Source: Falsigemmobacter faecalis (lineage in GTDB: Bacteria > Pseudomonadota > Alphaproteobacteria > Rhodobacterales > Rhodobacteraceae). Taken from it: a stretch of 52,768 nt of DNA. A program made the translations under genes and the position numbers. The notes beneath the pieces are model-generated. The model was not told where the DNA came from. It searched no databases and saw only the letters and a list, made by a program, of their open reading frames with translations. Positions 52,209 through 52,768 of the stretch are shown piece by piece. Location: the NCBI RefSeq assembly GCF_003863335.1, contig NZ_RRAZ01000026.1, forward strand, positions 1-52,768. Direction: 5' to 3'. Positions within the stretch are counted from its first letter, which is position 1; every line of letters starts with the position of its first letter.

Positions 52209-52768
52209 GTTGTCGCTGACGATCCTGCCGGGTTTGCCACGGCGCTCGGGGAGGGCCGTCAGTTCACGCACCACGCGCCACGTGGCGCCCCGGGATCGCA
52301 GTGTCCGGGATCGCTGCGGGGCATTCCCGAGTGACGTCGTCGACCACGTTGAGGCCCGGGAAGCGATGGCCGCCCGCGAACTGGTCAGGCACGAACCGAA
52401 GGTCCGCGAAGCGAAATCCAGCGACCAGCGCGCCTTGGGCCGCGCCTCGACCAGGATCGGGGCTCGCGTCCCGATCGCCTTTCGCCTGCGCACCGTCAGG
52501 CCTTCCTCGCGGCAGAGCCGACAGATCCGATTGATCCCGGAAAGCTCGCCCTCGCGCCGCAGCAGCACGAAGAGCCACCGATAGCCGAACCTTCTGCGCT
52601 CGTTGGCCAACTCCCGCAACCGCCCAGGTAGCACCGTGTCCGGCTCACGCCGGGCCCGGTAGCGGACCATTTTGCGATCAGCCCCGGCAATCTGACACGC
52701 CCCTGCTGCGCGACAAACAATCCCCCGGACTGTTTGTTTCACGCTTGCAGGCCCGAGAGCCCGGATAA
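52209..52768 (-). pseudogene. IS3-family transposase OrfB, N-terminal piece (partial)
   Basis: Minus-strand N-terminal half of the IS3 OrfB, running off the window. It shows the HTH_21-type region LRELANERRRFGYRWLFVLL and the RICRLCREEGLTVRRRK block, then the first catalytic Asp in ARWSLDF. The frame is then lost: DQFAGGHRFPGLNVVDDVTR is in another frame before GKPGRIVSDN returns to the first. So it is frameshifted as well as split by the IS110 insertion. The start and any OrfA lie beyond 52768 or were lost. Confidence 0.75.

Overview
The window reads as chromosomal DNA of a high-GC alphaproteobacterium, most likely Rhodobacterales/Rhodobacteraceae. The basis is gene content and protein style: aerobic cobaltochelatase CobS and CobT, an alpha-type SspB, DUF4169 and ribbon-helix-helix small proteins, a Tad pilus locus with a lipoprotein OmpA-family gene, and short-form Psd next to PssA. 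The genus cannot be fixed from sequence reading alone. Core genes fill about 1.3-47.5 kb. Both ends are accessory or decayed.

Layout. 1-1330: no convincing gene. 1331-5245: Fe3+-type ABC importer fbpC-fbpA-fbpB, ending in a 25-bp tail-to-tail overlap with an MFS transporter. 6.5-14.6 kb: spermidine-synthase-like protein, AGCS amino-acid symporter, SRAP peptidase with a frameshifted small ORF behind it, ABC1/UbiB-like kinase, PACE efflux protein, small secreted protein and an EnvZ-like histidine kinase. 14.6-14.9 kb: intergenic stretch with two DnaA-box matches. 14.9-23.5 kb: aminopeptidase P, TerB-like protein, cobT, NAD(P)H-dependent FMN reductase, a perfect 75-copy 7-bp tandem repeat, cobS, pssA and psd. 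23.9-28.0 kb: the four-gene Anbu cluster (circularly permuted ATP-grasp, alpha-E, transglutaminase-like, Anbu protease). 28.0-31.8 kb: DUF1194 protein, SspB, fumarase C and three small or hypothetical genes. 32.0-40.9 kb: Tad pilus assembly genes in two transcription units split by a strong terminator. The pilin (flp), cpaB/rcpC and tadE/F/G are not in the window. 40.9-47.4 kb: HNH endonuclease, PepF, FtsB-like protein, AidB-like acyl-CoA dehydrogenase and O-acetylhomoserine sulfhydrylase.

47.6-52.8 kb: two tandem tRNA-Thr(GGU) genes, then a decayed integrated element. It holds an AlpA-type regulator broken by a frameshift, a small HTH/Cys-rich protein, and a tyrosine integrase broken by two frameshifts and a stop. 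Behind it an IS3-family element (minus strand) is cut in two by an IS110-family element of the IS1111 type. The IS110 element looks intact. It has subterminal inverted repeats placed 10 bp from each inferred boundary, a large hairpin in its leader, and a second perfect hairpin that buries the transposase ribosome-binding site.

No clearly new multi-gene system was found. The observations most worth checking are the IS110 leader and flank structures (possible guide RNA and translational lock), the 75-copy minisatellite, the pilin-less Tad locus, and the DnaA-box pair.
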